Source: Steroidobacteraceae bacterium
GTDB taxonomy: Bacteria > Pseudomonadota > Gammaproteobacteria > Steroidobacterales > Steroidobacteraceae
Direction: 5' to 3'
Assembly (NCBI GenBank): GCA_019634895.1
Contig: JAHCAM010000009.1
Location: 1 to 64,000 of the forward strand
DNA: 64,000 bases
Part shown: positions 53,644 through 62,415 of the stretch, one piece after another
Position numbering within the stretch: the stretch's first letter is position 1
How the letters are laid out: each line of letters starts with the position of its first letter
Translations under genes and position numbers: made by a program
The notes under the pieces: generated by a model
Told to the model about the DNA's origin: nothing
The model's database searches: none
What the model saw: only the letters and a program-made list of their open reading frames with translations

Positions 53644-54850
53644 GCGGGCATCGCTGCGAGTCCGCATCGGCCGCCAGGCCGCGGTCCTGGCCGCACTGTG
53701 GCTGGCAGGCAGCCAGGCTCTGGCCGGCGGTCCGCTGCTGGTCAGGAGCAATGGCGTGCCCTTCGCCTGGGGCACCGGCACGATCAACTACCGCACCGAC
53801 AACGGACCGCTGAGCCCGACGGTGCCGGAGGCCACGGCGCAGGCGCGCGTGATCGCCATGTTCGACGTCTGGCAGGGCGTGCCGACGTCATATATCTCGT
53901 TCTCCCGCGTGGGCTTCATCAATTCGACCGGTGCGTTCACCGACGGCGACGTCAGCACGCTGGCGGAGTACGACGCGGTGGATGCCGACTGCGCCGCCGG
54001 CAACCAGAGCCCGGTCGTATACGACGCCGACGGATCCATCGTCGCCGGCCTCGGCATGGACAACACGTCGGTGATCGGCTTCGCCAGCCCCTGCACGTCG
54101 AATGCGACCAACTACCTGACCGGCCTGATCGTCATGAACGGCCGCTTCCAGGACGGGCTGCCGAGCCCCGGCGACATTCCCGAGCCTGCATTCGACGCCG
54201 CGATCATCCACGAGATCGGGCATTTCTCCGGGCTCGATCACTCGCAGATCAACGTGAACTGCATGAACCCCTGCGGGACCGACGACCTGGCCGGCGTGCC
54301 GACCATGTTCCCGTTCCTGGTCAGTTCCACGCAGGCTTCGCTGTCGGTGGACGACATGGCCTGGATCTCGCGGCTGCATCCGCGGACCTCCGGCGGACCC
54401 ACTTTCGCGGGCACCTACGGGACGCTGAGCGGCGTCGTGTTCTTCTCGGACGGGCAGTCGCACGCGCAGTTCGTCAACGTCATCGCGCGGCCGGTCGGCA
54501 TTCCCCAGAACCGCACCAGCCCGGTGTCGGTGATTTCCGGTTACAGGTTCCGGGCGATCCACGGCAACCCGATCACCGGGGATACGCCGAGCCAGTTCGG
54601 CTCGACCGCGCCCGGCGACATCGGCCTGTTCGAGATTCCGGTGCCGGCGGGCAGCTACACGATCGAGGTGGAGAGCGTCCACCCGGACTTCACCGACGGC
54701 TCCAGCATCGGCCCGTACCAGATTGCGATGCCCGGCACGGCACCGCCGCCGTCGGTGCCGGTGTCGGTCGCGGCCGGCGCGACCTCCTCCGGCAACAACG
54801 TCACGCTGATCGGCACGCCGCCGCGCTTTGACCAGTTCGAGGGTCCGTGA
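53630..54850 (+). CDS. Secreted metzincin metalloprotease, cassette gene 2 (copy A)
   Basis: A 406-residue protein with a signal peptide (VLAALWLAGSQALA) and the metzincin zinc site H194-E-I-G-H198-F-S-G-L-D-H204 followed by a likely Met-turn (VPTMFPF). The C-terminal ~190 residues form a beta domain (GDIGLFEIPVPAGSYTIEVE) that fits an Ig/carbohydrate-binding fold. A diverged paralog is at 62415-63617 with the same domains. It overlaps gene 1 and ends in GTGA shared with gene 3. The substrate is unknown; secretion plus cassette context suggests processing of extracellular or envelope proteins. Confidence 0.9.
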   Translation: MPAVERASLRVRIGRQAAVLAALWLAGSQALAGGPLLVRSNGVPFAWGTGTINYRTDNGPLSPTVPEATAQARVIAMFDVWQGVPTSYISFSRVGFINSTGAFTDGDVSTLAEYDAVDADCAAGNQSPVVYDADGSIVAGLGMDNTSVIGFASPCTSNATNYLTGLIVMNGRFQDGLPSPGDIPEPAFDAAIIHEIGHFSGLDHSQINVNCMNPCGTDDLAGVPTMFPFLVSSTQASLSVDDMAWISRLHPRTSGGPTFAGTYGTLSGVVFFSDGQSHAQFVNVIARPVGIPQNRTSPVSVISGYRFRAIHGNPITGDTPSQFGSTAPGDIGLFEIPVPAGSYTIEVESVHPDFTDGSSIGPYQIAMPGTAPPPSVPVSVAAGATSSGNNVTLIGTPPRFDQFEGP

Positions 54851-55662
54851 GCGTCCTGCGGCATCCTTCGGCTCTGCGCCTGGCCGGCATCGCCGCGCTA
54901 TTGGCACTGGCGTCGTCCTGCGGCGGAGGCGGCGGTGGCGGCGGTGGCGGCGGTGGAGTCCAGCCGCCGGCGCTTGCAATCACCACGGCGAACCTTGGCG
55001 GAGGTACCGTCGGTGTCGCCTACAACCAGACCGTGGTGGCCACGGGCGGAACCGGCGCGCGCTCGTTCAGCGTGAGCGCCGGAGCCCTCCCGGCCGGCCT
55101 CACGTTGACGGCGGCGACCGGGACGATCAGCGGCACGCCGCTGGGCCCGGCCGGCACGGCGAATTTCACCATCCGCGTGACCGATTCCGGCGCGCCGCAG
55201 CAGAGTGCGACGCAGCCGCTCAGCATCGCCATCAATGCCGTCGCCATGAGCCGCAACGACACCATCGCGACCGCGACCACGCTCGGCAACGGCAGCTTCA
55301 ATGCCTCCATCAGCCCCAGCGGTCATCCGAACACGGTGTTCATCCCCGACCAGGACTACTACCGGATCACGACCACCGCCCTGTCCACCGTGACGGTGGA
55401 CATCGACGCGCAGATCAATGGCAGTCCGCTCGATCCGGTGATAGAGATCGTCAACGCCAGCGGCGTGCGGCTGAATACCTGCGTGGCTCCCGCCTTCAAC
55501 TCCCCCTGCGTGCACGACGACGAAGTGCTGGGCGTCGAGCGCGACTCCTTCCTGCAGGTGCGGCTCAACGCCGGCGTGACCGCTTTCATCCGCGTGCTGG
55601 ACTGGCGCGGCGACGGCCGGCCGGACCAGCTCTACACGATCCACATCAGCGGACTGCTCTGA
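54847..55662 (+). CDS. Lipoprotein with Ig-like (He-PIG) and PPC-like domains, cassette gene 3 (copy A)
   Basis: A 271-residue lipoprotein: lipobox ASSC, then a polyglycine linker of 12 residues, an Ig-like He-PIG domain (GGTVGVAYNQTVVATGGTGA; LPAGLTLTAATGTISGTP) and a pre-peptidase C-terminal-like beta domain (HPNTVFIPDQDYYRITTTAL; DPVIEIVNASGVRLNTC) with two cysteines. GTG 54847 overlaps the metalloprotease stop. The paralog at 60826-62415 has the same ends but two or three more He-PIG units. It probably docks the protease at the cell surface (inference). Confidence 0.82.
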   Translation: MSVLRHPSALRLAGIAALLALASSCGGGGGGGGGGGGVQPPALAITTANLGGGTVGVAYNQTVVATGGTGARSFSVSAGALPAGLTLTAATGTISGTPLGPAGTANFTIRVTDSGAPQQSATQPLSIAINAVAMSRNDTIATATTLGNGSFNASISPSGHPNTVFIPDQDYYRITTTALSTVTVDIDAQINGSPLDPVIEIVNASGVRLNTCVAPAFNSPCVHDDEVLGVERDSFLQVRLNAGVTAFIRVLDWRGDGRPDQLYTIHISGLL

Positions 55663-55718
55663 GCGCCCGCGGCTGCGGGTATCATGTGCGCCCCCGATTG
55701 CGCACGTGGACGGCAGCC

Positions 55719-57200
55719 ATGAAACACGCAAGCGTCCTGTCCACCATCGGCCGAACCCCGGCCGTCAGGCTGAACCGCCTGGCGCCCGACGGCGTGGAGG
55801 TCTGGGTCAAGGTCGAGGCCTTCAATCCGCTCGGCTCGGTCAAGGACCGACTGGCGCTCGGCGTCATCGAGGCCGCCGAGCGCGACGGCCGCCTGAAGCC
55901 CGGCCAGACCGTGGTCGAGGCGACTTCCGGCAACACCGGCATCGGCCTGGCGATGGTCTGCGCGGCCAAGGGCTATCCGCTGGTGATCACCATGGCCGAG
56001 AGCTTCTCGGTCGAGCGCAGGAAGCTCATGCGCTTCCTCGGCGCGAAGGTGGTGCTGACGCCCGCGGCCCTCAAGGGCATGGGCATGGTGCAGAAGGCGC
56101 GCGAGCTCGCCGAGGCGAATGGCTGGTTCTGGACCCGGCAGTTCGAGAACGAGGCGAATCCGGAGTTTCATTCGAAGACCACGGCGCGGGAGATCCTCGA
56201 CGACTTCGCGGGCGAGCGCCTCGACTGGTGGGTGACCGGCGCCGGCACCGGCGGGACGCTGCTGGGCGTGGCGCGCGTGCTGCGCCAGGAGCGCCCGGAG
56301 GTGAAGATCGGCGTTTGCGAACCGGACAATGCGCAGATCCTTGCCAGCGACTACGTGCAGAAGCGCAATGCCGACGGTACGCCCGCCGAGAGCCACCCGT
56401 CATGGCGGCCGCACCTGCTGCAGGGCTGGACGCCCGACTTCGTGCCGAAGATCACCGGCGACGCCCAGGCCGGCGGCTTCGTCGACGAGCTGCTGCCGGT
56501 GACCGGCAACGACGCCATGCGCCTGTCGCGCGAGCTTGCGCGGCAGGAGGGCATCTTCGCCGGCACCTCGGGCGGCGGCACGCTGGCGGGCGCGCTGCGC
56601 ATCGCCGAACGCTCGCCGAAGGGCACGGTGATCCTCGCGATGCTGCCGGACACGGCCGAGCGCTACCTGTCGACGCCGTTGTTCGAGCAAATCGGCGCCG
56701 ACATGGACGAAGCCGAGTGGGAGCTGTCGCGCTCGACGCCGGGCGCGCGCTTCGACACCTGCGCCGCGCCGGTTGCCGCCGCGGCGCCGGCAGCAATCGA
56801 TGCCGATGCGGAGCGCTTCGTCGAGCGCCTGCTGGGCGATCCGGCGAAGCCGATCGCTTTCTTCGCGCTGCAGTGGTGCGAGTTCTGCTGGTCGGTGCGG
56901 CGGCTGCTGCAGGCCGCCGGGGTCGCTTTCGAATCGGTGGACCTGGACGCGGTTGCGATGCAGAAGGGAGACATGGGCGGGAAGATCCGCGCGGTGCTGG
57001 CGAAGCGCCTCGGCACACCGACGATTCCGCAGATCTTCGTCGGCGGCGAGCTGGTGGGCGGCGCGACGGAGGTGATGGACGCCTTCAACTCCGGCAGGCT
57101 GCAGGAGCTGTTCCGCAGGCATGGCGTCGCCTTCGACGCCGGCTTCCGCGCCGATGCCTGGTCCTTCCTGCCGAAGTGGCTGCAGAAGCGGCCGGGCTAG
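55719..57200 (+). CDS. Cysteine synthase-like PLP enzyme fused to a glutaredoxin domain
   Basis: A 493-residue fusion. Residues 1-~360 match the cysteine synthase/cystathionine beta-synthase fold: PLP lysine in NPLGSVKDRLALG, TSGNTGIGLAM, GAGTGGTLLGVARVLR, AGTSGGGTLAGA. Residues ~385-480 are a glutaredoxin with C-x-x-C motif CEFC (LQWCEFCWSVRR), a TIPQIFVGGELVGG GSH-binding cis-proline region, and the tail AWSFLPKWLQKRPG. It makes cysteine from O-acetylserine or sulfide-like donors; the attached glutaredoxin probably reduces a disulfide donor (inference). Start ATG 55719. It ends at a terminator. Confidence 0.92.
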   Translation: MKHASVLSTIGRTPAVRLNRLAPDGVEVWVKVEAFNPLGSVKDRLALGVIEAAERDGRLKPGQTVVEATSGNTGIGLAMVCAAKGYPLVITMAESFSVERRKLMRFLGAKVVLTPAALKGMGMVQKARELAEANGWFWTRQFENEANPEFHSKTTAREILDDFAGERLDWWVTGAGTGGTLLGVARVLRQERPEVKIGVCEPDNAQILASDYVQKRNADGTPAESHPSWRPHLLQGWTPDFVPKITGDAQAGGFVDELLPVTGNDAMRLSRELARQEGIFAGTSGGGTLAGALRIAERSPKGTVILAMLPDTAERYLSTPLFEQIGADMDEAEWELSRSTPGARFDTCAAPVAAAAPAAIDADAERFVERLLGDPAKPIAFFALQWCEFCWSVRRLLQAAGVAFESVDLDAVAMQKGDMGGKIRAVLAKRLGTPTIPQIFVGGELVGGATEVMDAFNSGRLQELFRRHGVAFDAGFRADAWSFLPKWLQKRPG

Positions 57201-57235
57201 AGAACGCTGTCAGGCACTCCTTGCGATGCCGGAAC

Positions 57236-57261
57236 GGAAAGGCCCCTTGCGGGGCCTTTCC
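57236..57261. terminator. Bidirectional intrinsic terminator
   Basis: GGAAAGGCCCC (57236-57246) pairs with GGGGCCTTTCC (57251-57261) across a TTGC loop. The stem is an 11-bp inverted repeat; there is no long T run. It lies between the convergent cysteine synthase and ScyD-like genes. Confidence 0.85.
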
Positions 57262-57291
57262 GGGATCGCGGTCGATCCAGTCGAAGTGATT

Positions 57292-58443
57292 TCAGGGGCA
57301 GGACGCCAGCGGCAGCCGCAACACCTCGCCGCCATTCACCGACGTGCCGAAGTTGGTGAAGTAGGCGGCATTGTCCGGCCCGATCGCGAGGCCACCCGGG
57401 AACGTCAGCCCGTTGAGCACCACGGTCATTGCGCCGCCCGGGCACTGGCGCTTGAGCCGGCCGGCGCCGAGGCCGGGATTCGGCGGCGGGAACGGCCCGA
57501 CGTGTCCACTCGCGGTTTCGAGCAGGTACAGGGCGCCGCCCGCGTCGAAGGCGACGTCCACGACTGCGGTCAGGCCTCCCGCGTACGTGCTGGCAGCGGA
57601 GCCATCGCTCTCGATGCGCACGACCGATGCGCTGCCCTGGACGAACGGGAATCCGCTCAGCAGCCCGACGTAGAGTGCCCCGTCCGGGCCCTCGGTGACG
57701 GAGGTCGGCACGGCATCACGAGGGAAGGGCGGCGGCGGGACCTGCGGCAGGACGGCAAGCGTGCGCGTGCTGCCATCTGCAAGCGCTTCGATGAGCGCGT
57801 TCGCGCCCGCATCGGCGACGATGCGCCGGCCTGGCTGGGCGAGCACGCCGTAGGGGTTCGAATCCACGGCGCCGCCCGCGGGGTTGAAGGCCGCCTCATG
57901 TGCCGAGACGTCGGCGACGACCTGGTACTGTCCCGAGGGCGTGACCCGCAGCATCGTTCCGAGCAAGTTCGCCTTGCCGCCGCCGAGGCTGCTGCGGACG
58001 ACATTGGGGTTGCCGCCGAGACCCATGACCAGGTAGGCCACGTTGCCGTGGAACGATAGACGGGTAGGGCCGCCTTCCATGGTGCCATCGGGGAGCGCCA
58101 CCGACGGCAACCCGGTCGTGATGCGCTGGAACCCGCCGTTGGGCAGGATCCGCGTCACGGCACCGGTCTCGCCGTAACAGCGCAGCACCGGCTGCGCCGG
58201 GGATGGGATGCAAGGCCCGGGGCCGCCCCGGCCGCCCTCTGCGACGTACAGCGCGCCGTTCGGCGCGAAGGCGATGCCGCGCGGATTGCTGAGCCCGGAA
58301 GCGATGGTCCTGGCGTCGCCGACGTCGGCGAGCAGCGCTGCTGGCGCGGCCGCGAGCCCGGCGAGCAGCAGGCTGCTGGCGACACGGCGCATGGCCGGTG
58401 CAGCCACGATGGATCGGCAGTCAGCGGTCTTTGGCGAAGTCAT
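57292..58443 (-). CDS. Secreted ScyD/ScyE-like beta-propeller (NHL-type) protein
   Basis: A 383-residue protein. After a signal peptide (ending ALLADVG), six repeats of the NHL/beta-propeller type (GIAFAPNGALYVAEGG, SVTEGPDGALYVGLLSG, DVAFDAGGALYLLETASG, GLAIGPDNAAYFTNFG) match the ScyD/ScyE family of the secreted-lyase-like group. The function is not fixed outside cyanobacterial scytonemin clusters; here it stands alone. The start is 58443 (MTSPKTADC...), with ATG 58392 closer to the signal peptide as an alternative. Confidence 0.8.
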   Translation of the reverse strand: MTSPKTADCRSIVAAPAMRRVASSLLLAGLAAAPAALLADVGDARTIASGLSNPRGIAFAPNGALYVAEGGRGGPGPCIPSPAQPVLRCYGETGAVTRILPNGGFQRITTGLPSVALPDGTMEGGPTRLSFHGNVAYLVMGLGGNPNVVRSSLGGGKANLLGTMLRVTPSGQYQVVADVSAHEAAFNPAGGAVDSNPYGVLAQPGRRIVADAGANALIEALADGSTRTLAVLPQVPPPPFPRDAVPTSVTEGPDGALYVGLLSGFPFVQGSASVVRIESDGSAASTYAGGLTAVVDVAFDAGGALYLLETASGHVGPFPPPNPGLGAGRLKRQCPGGAMTVVLNGLTFPGGLAIGPDNAAYFTNFGTSVNGGEVLRLPLASCP

Positions 58444-58639
58444 GGTCGATTCCTCCCCTTCTTGCCCTTCTTATGTCTGGTTCCCTGCGTTCTGGCGCCG
58501 GGTGGCGCAACCGCCATTGCTAGGCTGGCCGCGGACCGAAGGCCATATGCGGCATCTGACCGGCGTCTGACATGTTTCTGACCTGGGGCCGGTGTAACCT
58601 GTCGACCATGAGCCGCCGGACGAGCGGCAGGGGACAGGA

Positions 58640-60097
58640 ATGCTGACGGGTGACGAAGTCCGTTTCGACGGATGGACGCTCCGCCGCAAGGCTGGAGAGC
58701 TGTCGAAAAACGGCAGGCGCATCCGCCTCCAGAGCCAGCCGCTCATGATCCTGGAACAGCTGCTTTCGCAGCCCGGCGAGCTGGTGACGCGGGAAGAGCT
58801 GATCGCGCGGCTGTGGCCGCAGGGCGTCGTGGACTTCGACACGGCGCTCAACAGCGCCGTGCGCCGGTTGCGGACCGCGCTCGACGACCAGGCGGAGACG
58901 CCGCGCTACATCGAGACCATTCCGCGCCGCGGCTATCGTTTCATCGGCAGGCTCGAGGCGCCGCAGGCAGCCGTCACGCCGGCGGTCGCGGCGGCCCCGG
59001 TCTCGGCCGGCCGCGGCTGGCGCATGGCCGCGGTGGCGCTGCTGGTCGCGATGGCATCCGCCCTCTACTTAGGCGCGGAACTGCGCAGCCCGGCCTCCCT
59101 GCGGAAGAGTGCCAACCCGCAGGCGCAGGAGCTCTACCAGCGCGCGGAGCATTTCTATCAGCGCCGCGGCGAGGGAGATCTCGGGCTTGCGGTCCGGTAC
59201 TTCGAGGAAACCCTGGCGCTCGATCCGGAATTTGCGCAGGCGTGGTCCGGGCTCTCGAGCGCCCTGTGGATCAGCATCGTCGAAGGGCAGCTGCCGCCGG
59301 AGCAGGGTTTGGCCAGGCTCCGCGAGGCGGCGGAACGGGCGCTCGAACTCGACCCGGCGCTGGCGGAGCCCCGCGTGCGGCTCGCCAACTACTGGCGGTT
59401 CACGGGTGACGCGCGCAAGGCCGACGAACAGATGCGGGTGGCGCTCGAGATGCATCCCGGAGATCCGCTGGTGCTGACCGCCTATGCCTCGCAGCTGGCC
59501 AGCGAGGACCGCTACCCGGAAGCGGCGGCGCTGCAGCAGCAGGCCCTGGATGCGGAGCCGCTGTCGTACGCCTTTCGCTACAACCTGGGCGTGTACCTTT
59601 ATTTTTCCGGCCGCGTGGCGGAGGCCGAACAGGAGATGATCAAGCTGCGCGAACTGAACCCGAAGCCGCTGAACGCGCCGGAACTGCACGGCATCTTGCT
59701 GCTGACGACGGACCGGCATCGCGAGGCGCTCGTGCTGGCACAGACCTGGCCCGAGGAGGCCGACCGCTTCTTCATCGCTGCCATCGCGCTCGATCGCCTC
59801 GGGCGGCGCGCGGAATCCGACGAGGCCCTGAGCAAGCTGGTCGAGTCGGAGGGCGCGCGTGAGGGCTTCCGCATCGCCGAGGTGTATGCCCAGCGCGGTG
59901 ACGCCGACCGCGCATTCGAGTGGCTGAATGCCGGCGAGGCGCGCCGGCGCGCCAACGCGCGCAGCTTCGGCCGCCGGCCGCTCTGGCTGCTGGAGCATTC
60001 GCCGTTCCTGGAGGCGCTGCGGCAGGACTCGCGCTGGGAGCACTGGTATGCGGCTGCCCAGCGGCCATGGACACGGGTCGCGGCGGGCGATAACTGA
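58640..60097 (+). CDS. CadC/ToxR-like transmembrane regulator with TPR domain
   Basis: A 485-residue protein. Residues 1-105 are a winged-helix OmpR/PhoB-type DNA-binding domain (LVTREELIARLWPQGVVDFD; VRRLRTALDDQ; IPRRGYRFIGR). A helix at ~128-147 (WRMAAVALLVAMASALYLGA) crosses the membrane. The periplasmic part has TPR repeats (NPQAQELYQRAEHFYQ; PLSYAFRYNLGVYLYFSGR). It senses an envelope signal and regulates transcription directly. It is divergent from the ScyD-like gene across a 196-base region that is the obvious target. Start ATG 58640 with AGGGGACAGGA ahead. Confidence 0.9.
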   Translation: MLTGDEVRFDGWTLRRKAGELSKNGRRIRLQSQPLMILEQLLSQPGELVTREELIARLWPQGVVDFDTALNSAVRRLRTALDDQAETPRYIETIPRRGYRFIGRLEAPQAAVTPAVAAAPVSAGRGWRMAAVALLVAMASALYLGAELRSPASLRKSANPQAQELYQRAEHFYQRRGEGDLGLAVRYFEETLALDPEFAQAWSGLSSALWISIVEGQLPPEQGLARLREAAERALELDPALAEPRVRLANYWRFTGDARKADEQMRVALEMHPGDPLVLTAYASQLASEDRYPEAAALQQQALDAEPLSYAFRYNLGVYLYFSGRVAEAEQEMIKLRELNPKPLNAPELHGILLLTTDRHREALVLAQTWPEEADRFFIAAIALDRLGRRAESDEALSKLVESEGAREGFRIAEVYAQRGDADRAFEWLNAGEARRRANARSFGRRPLWLLEHSPFLEALRQDSRWEHWYAAAQRPWTRVAAGDN

Positions 60098-60128
60098 CGT
60101 CGGCGGCTACCCGGCCACGACGACGCGG

Positions 60129-60662
60129 CTACCAGTAGCGGACGCGGCCGGTGTCCACGTGGACGAAATCCGAGGCGGCGTAATAGCCGACGCCGCCGCG
60201 CTTCAGCGACATCGCCAGTTCGTGCAGCTTCTTCGTCGGCACGCCCGCCATCCGGACGTCGATCGCCTTGCCGTCCATGTGCAGGCTGCGGGTGGCCACG
60301 CCGCTCGAGCGCGCATTCAGCATGCGGTTGGTCTGCGGCGAGCGGTAGCCGGAGATCACCTGGAAGGCGTCGTCCCGGCCGGTCAGCGCCTGCAGCTCGT
60401 GCAGCAGGTCGAGCAGCGCCGGATCGATCGGATGCACGTCGCCGCTGCGGTGATCGCGCAGCAGATGGGCGACCTGTTCGAGTCCCGCGGCGTCGTAGCT
60501 CCCGGCCTGGAAGTAGGCGACGGCCAGGCTCTCGCCGGTGTGCGTGTGCAGGAAGCGGAGCCGGCGGGTCTCGGGCGCGGCGGCCGCAGGGGCGGCAGCC
60601 AATGTCACGGCGGCCACGAGGCCGCTATGCAGCAGGTGGCGCCGGGACAGGCGCGTGCTCAT
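60129..60662 (-). CDS. Tat-exported DUF882 / YcbK-like peptidase M15 protein
   Basis: A 177-residue protein: twin-arginine signal (STRLSRRHLLHSGLVAAVT), then the YcbK-like domain with QVISGYRSPQTNRMLNARSS, HMDGKAIDVRM and DFVHVDTGRVRYW, giving the zinc His-x6-Asp and HVD ligands of M15-type peptidoglycan peptidases. YcbK-type proteins act with LD-transpeptidases on the sacculus. ATG 60662 is preferred because the Tat motif follows at once; 60686 would add eight residues. Confidence 0.88.
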   Translation of the reverse strand: MSTRLSRRHLLHSGLVAAVTLAAAPAAAAPETRRLRFLHTHTGESLAVAYFQAGSYDAAGLEQVAHLLRDHRSGDVHPIDPALLDLLHELQALTGRDDAFQVISGYRSPQTNRMLNARSSGVATRSLHMDGKAIDVRMAGVPTKKLHELAMSLKRGGVGYYAASDFVHVDTGRVRYW

Positions 60663-60825
60663 CGCTCGTTCCCCTGTGCGCAGCAATCCATGCCGTGTAC
60701 CAGCGTCGCCTTGCGGGCGTGGCAGTTCGATCGGGCCGGTCGGACCATCATTGCCGGACTGCGTCGCATGGAGCTTGTGTCAAAGCCGCCCGCCGCCGGG
60801 CGGCGAAGCGGATGCGATGCATGGA

Positions 60826-62415
60826 TCAGTTGATGCCACTGACGGTGATCGTATAGAGCAGGTCGGGACGGCCATCGAAGCGCCATTCCACGACGCGAAC
60901 ATAGAACGTGGTCGGGCCGGGCACCCGCACCTGCAGGAAGGAATCCAGGGAGAACCCGGGGTCTTCGTCGTCGTTCACGCATTCCGATGTGAAGGCCGGA
61001 GGGCCGCAAGAGCCGAGCCGCACGCCGTTCGCGTCCACGATCTCGATGACCGTATCGATCTCGCCGGCGTGTCCGTCCACGTCGATGGTCACGGTCGAAG
61101 CGGAAAATGTCGTGATCGAGTAATAGTCTTGGTCAGGCGCGAAAATGGTATTCGGGTGGCCGCTTGGGCTGATCGAAGCCGCGATCGTGCCGTTGCCGAT
61201 TGCGGTGGCAGTCGCAATCGAATCATTGCGGCCCTGAGGCGCCGAGCCAACGAGCAGATTGTAAACGTTGGATGCTGTCGTGCCACAGGCGTCGGTCACC
61301 CGGATCGTGAAGCTGTGCGTTGCGGCGGTATCCGGCGTCCCGTTGATCCGTCCGCTCGAACCGTCGAAGGACAGTGCGCTCGGCAGCGATCCGCCGACGA
61401 GGGCGTACTGGTACGGATCGACGCCGAACGTTGCCGCGACGATGGCGTTGTACGGCACGCCGAGCCTGGCGACCGGCAGGACGCCGCCAGGCAACGTCAA
61501 GGGCGATTTGGTGACCGTCAATGTGATGCCCTGGCGTGTCCCGACCTGGATCGGCACGTCCCGATCGGTCACCTCGACGTCAAACGAATATGTCGTCGGC
61601 TCGCAGGATGGCACCGGCACCCCGAGGATATTGCCGGGAAGGAACCTGTGTTCCAGGCCGGGCGGCAGTTCGCCGCCGATGATTCTCCAGTCGTACGGCG
61701 GCAAGCCGCCGCGCGCGCGCAGCAACTCGCGATACTCGATTCCGCCGGAGGCATCCGGCATCGCCGAGGTGGCGACCTCGAGCGTCACTTGCAACGACCC
61801 GCCTGTCTGGCTGAACTGTTCCGGCGTGGCGCTGTCCCGGACGGTGATTCCGGAAGTGCTGGTAACAGCATTCGGCAGCGGCGTTCCGCGGATGACTCCG
61901 TCCGTGCCGATCGCCAGACCGGAAGGGATGCCGAAGTCCACGTAGACATAGGGCTGCGTACCGCCGCTGACGATCACCGCGTGGCTATACGGCACCCCGA
62001 TTGTCGCCATCGGCGGCGATCCCAGGCTGGAAACAAGCGGTTCTGCAATCCGGATGCCGAATGCCCTCGAACTGGATTGCTGCGGGGAACCGGAGTCCCT
62101 CACCGTCAAGGTCAGATTCGTAGTGCCGGCGGGTCCGGTCGGAATGCCGGTGATATGGCCGCTCGTTGCATCCATCGTCAGGCCTGCGGGCAGCGCGCCG
62201 GAGGTGATCGAGAAGGACCTCTGGCCGACACCACCACTCACCGGCATCACCTGCCCGTAGGGCACGCCGATGGCGCCGTCATTCAATGTCGAGATGAGGA
62301 TGTTCAGTGGTGGCGTTGGATTGCCGCCGCCGCCGCCGCCGCCGCCACCGCAGGCAGTAATGCCAAGCAGCAGCGCCGCGGCTGCAGTACGCGCCCCGGG
62401 TCGCGAACGCGGCAT
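60826..62415 (-). CDS. Lipoprotein with multiple He-PIG and PPC-like domains, cassette gene 3 (copy B)
   Basis: A 529-residue lipoprotein: lipobox ITAC, polyglycine linker of ~9 residues, then three to four Ig-like He-PIG units (IGVPYGQVMPVSGGVGQ; IGVPYSHAVIVSGGTQP; LGVPYNAIVAATFGVDP) and a PPC-like beta domain (HPNTIFAPDQDYYSITTFSA; DTVIEIVDANGVRLGSC). It is the longer paralog of 54847-55662. Its ATG overlaps the metalloprotease stop by one base (TGATG). It lies 163 bases before the DUF882 gene. Confidence 0.85.
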   Translation of the reverse strand: MPRSRPGARTAAAALLLGITACGGGGGGGGGNPTPPLNILISTLNDGAIGVPYGQVMPVSGGVGQRSFSITSGALPAGLTMDATSGHITGIPTGPAGTTNLTLTVRDSGSPQQSSSRAFGIRIAEPLVSSLGSPPMATIGVPYSHAVIVSGGTQPYVYVDFGIPSGLAIGTDGVIRGTPLPNAVTSTSGITVRDSATPEQFSQTGGSLQVTLEVATSAMPDASGGIEYRELLRARGGLPPYDWRIIGGELPPGLEHRFLPGNILGVPVPSCEPTTYSFDVEVTDRDVPIQVGTRQGITLTVTKSPLTLPGGVLPVARLGVPYNAIVAATFGVDPYQYALVGGSLPSALSFDGSSGRINGTPDTAATHSFTIRVTDACGTTASNVYNLLVGSAPQGRNDSIATATAIGNGTIAASISPSGHPNTIFAPDQDYYSITTFSASTVTIDVDGHAGEIDTVIEIVDANGVRLGSCGPPAFTSECVNDDEDPGFSLDSFLQVRVPGPTTFYVRVVEWRFDGRPDLLYTITVSGIN

